Shown piece after piece: positions 63,486 through 64,000 of a DNA stretch of 64,000 nt. The stretch is from assembly GCF_900108855.1 (NCBI RefSeq), contig NZ_FNXY01000007.1, positions 310,001-374,000 of the forward strand, written 5' to 3'. Below the pieces are notes generated by a model. The model had not been told where the DNA came from. It did not search any database and saw only the letters and a program-made list of their open reading frames with translations. The stretch is from Dyadobacter koreensis. Its GTDB lineage: Bacteria > Bacteroidota > Bacteroidia > Cytophagales > Spirosomataceae. The first letter of the stretch is position 1. Each line of letters opens with the position of its first letter. The position numbers and the translations under genes are program-made.

Positions 63486-64000
63486 TATTTTCTCTTTAAA
63501 TAGTTAGTTTCCGGTGGCAGCGGCACAAAATCGATTTCCCCTGGTACCTGCTTGAAATTCTGTGCAAGCCAGTTTTCTTTTGCTTTATCAATTAATTCCT
63601 GACTGCTGGCAACAAAATTCCAGTAAATGAAACGTTCTTCAGCGAAGGGCTCTCCACCGAATATGTAGACGGTTGTGTTTTCAGCCATATTAAATTCACA
63701 AAGCTGTGTTTCCTTAGCGACCAGAAGTTGTTTTGGCAGGTATGTATTTCCGTCAGTCTCGATACTTCCTTCTAAAATATAAAGACCAGCTTCGCCATAA
63801 AGATCACCTCCGATCCTGACACTCCCAGCCTTTTTGCTTTTTATTTCAAGATAATATAAAGGACTAAACACAGGCACTGGCGACTGACGCCCCATCAATG
63901 AACCGGCGATTAATTTGAAAGCAATAGAATCTATTTCCCAATGAGGAAGCTCATCTTCGGATGCGTGAAAAAACTCCGGCTCCATTTGTTCCAGTTCTTT
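63485..64000 (-). CDS. Pirin family protein, C-terminal part (truncated by window edge)
   Basis: The frame continues past the right edge (KELEQMEPEFFHASEDELP), so the gene starts outside the window. The visible 172 residues are the pirin C-terminal cupin: RIGGDLYGEAGLYILEGSIETDG, FGGEPFAEERFIYWNFVASS and the closing FVPLP. Pirins are metal-binding cupins that act as redox-sensing regulators or quercetinases. The gene is coupled with the downstream osmC-like gene, suggesting a common oxidative-stress response. Confidence 0.9.
   Translation of the reverse strand, partial: KELEQMEPEFFHASEDELPHWEIDSIAFKLIAGSLMGRQSPVPVFSPLYYLEIKSKKAGSVRIGGDLYGEAGLYILEGSIETDGNTYLPKQLLVAKETQLCEFNMAENTTVYIFGGEPFAEERFIYWNFVASSQELIDKAKENWLAQNFKQVPGEIDFVPLPPETNYLKRK

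Overview
The window looks like a chromosomal segment of a Bacteroidota bacterium of the order Cytophagales, most like Dyadobacter or a close relative in Spirosomataceae. This is a judgement from gene content, not from a search. The supports are a SusD/RagB remnant, a TonB-dependent receptor with a carboxypeptidase-regulatory N-terminus, a PorE-like OmpA protein, a bacillithiol deacetylase, many LxxC lipoproteins, and a few TAnnTTTG promoter hexamers of the Bacteroidota type. No rRNA, tRNA or CRISPR array was seen.

1-5.6 kb is the integrase-proximal end of an integrative element sitting at the 3' end of mnmE. It runs from the integrase leftwards: tyrosine integrase, a 346-aa unknown, an excisionase-like HTH protein, a superfamily 3 helicase, an iteron-like cluster of TCATCA repeats, a 120-aa unknown, a ParA-type ATPase and a gene cut by the window edge. 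Helicase, iterons and ParA together suggest that the excised form may replicate. 5.6-13.6 kb is core metabolism and envelope: mnmE, queE with a PorE-like gene, trxB, an M23/LysM protein, bshB1 and msrB, most ending in clear hairpins.

13.9-20.1 kb is a four-gene operon: DUF4856 lipoprotein, imelysin-family lipoprotein, HTTM (vitamin K-dependent carboxylase-like) membrane protein and a TonB-dependent receptor. It is probably a metal (iron) acquisition system, and its biochemistry is poorly described. It is followed by an FtsX-type permease. 22.8-28 kb holds two paralogous AraC regulators flanking a diheme cytochrome c and a YceI lipoprotein, with a 13-bp direct repeat at 21-bp phasing as a likely operator, plus a broken GNAT gene. 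28.5-32.7 kb encodes a CheB and a CheB-CheR-PAS-histidine kinase fusion with no chemoreceptors nearby.

32.9-38.2 kb is a region of wear. It contains a decayed resolvase and a SusD remnant among a MoaF-like protein, a purple-acid-phosphatase-like enzyme, a putatively exported NIF3/DUF34 protein, a lysine-rich repeat protein and a KTSC protein. 38.5-42.4 kb is a response regulator and a six-PAS histidine kinase whose four central PAS units are alike. 42.4-64 kb is mixed: small stress and metabolic proteins, a third AraC with an aldo/keto reductase, a candidate small RNA, secreted proteases, a PolX whose polymerase active site is lost while its PHP nuclease is kept, an AGE epimerase, CsbD, a 3-hydroxyacyl-CoA dehydrogenase, a beta-helix protein, cytochrome bd oxidase (cydAB), an FMN reductase, a second YceI, OsmC and the start-truncated end of a pirin.
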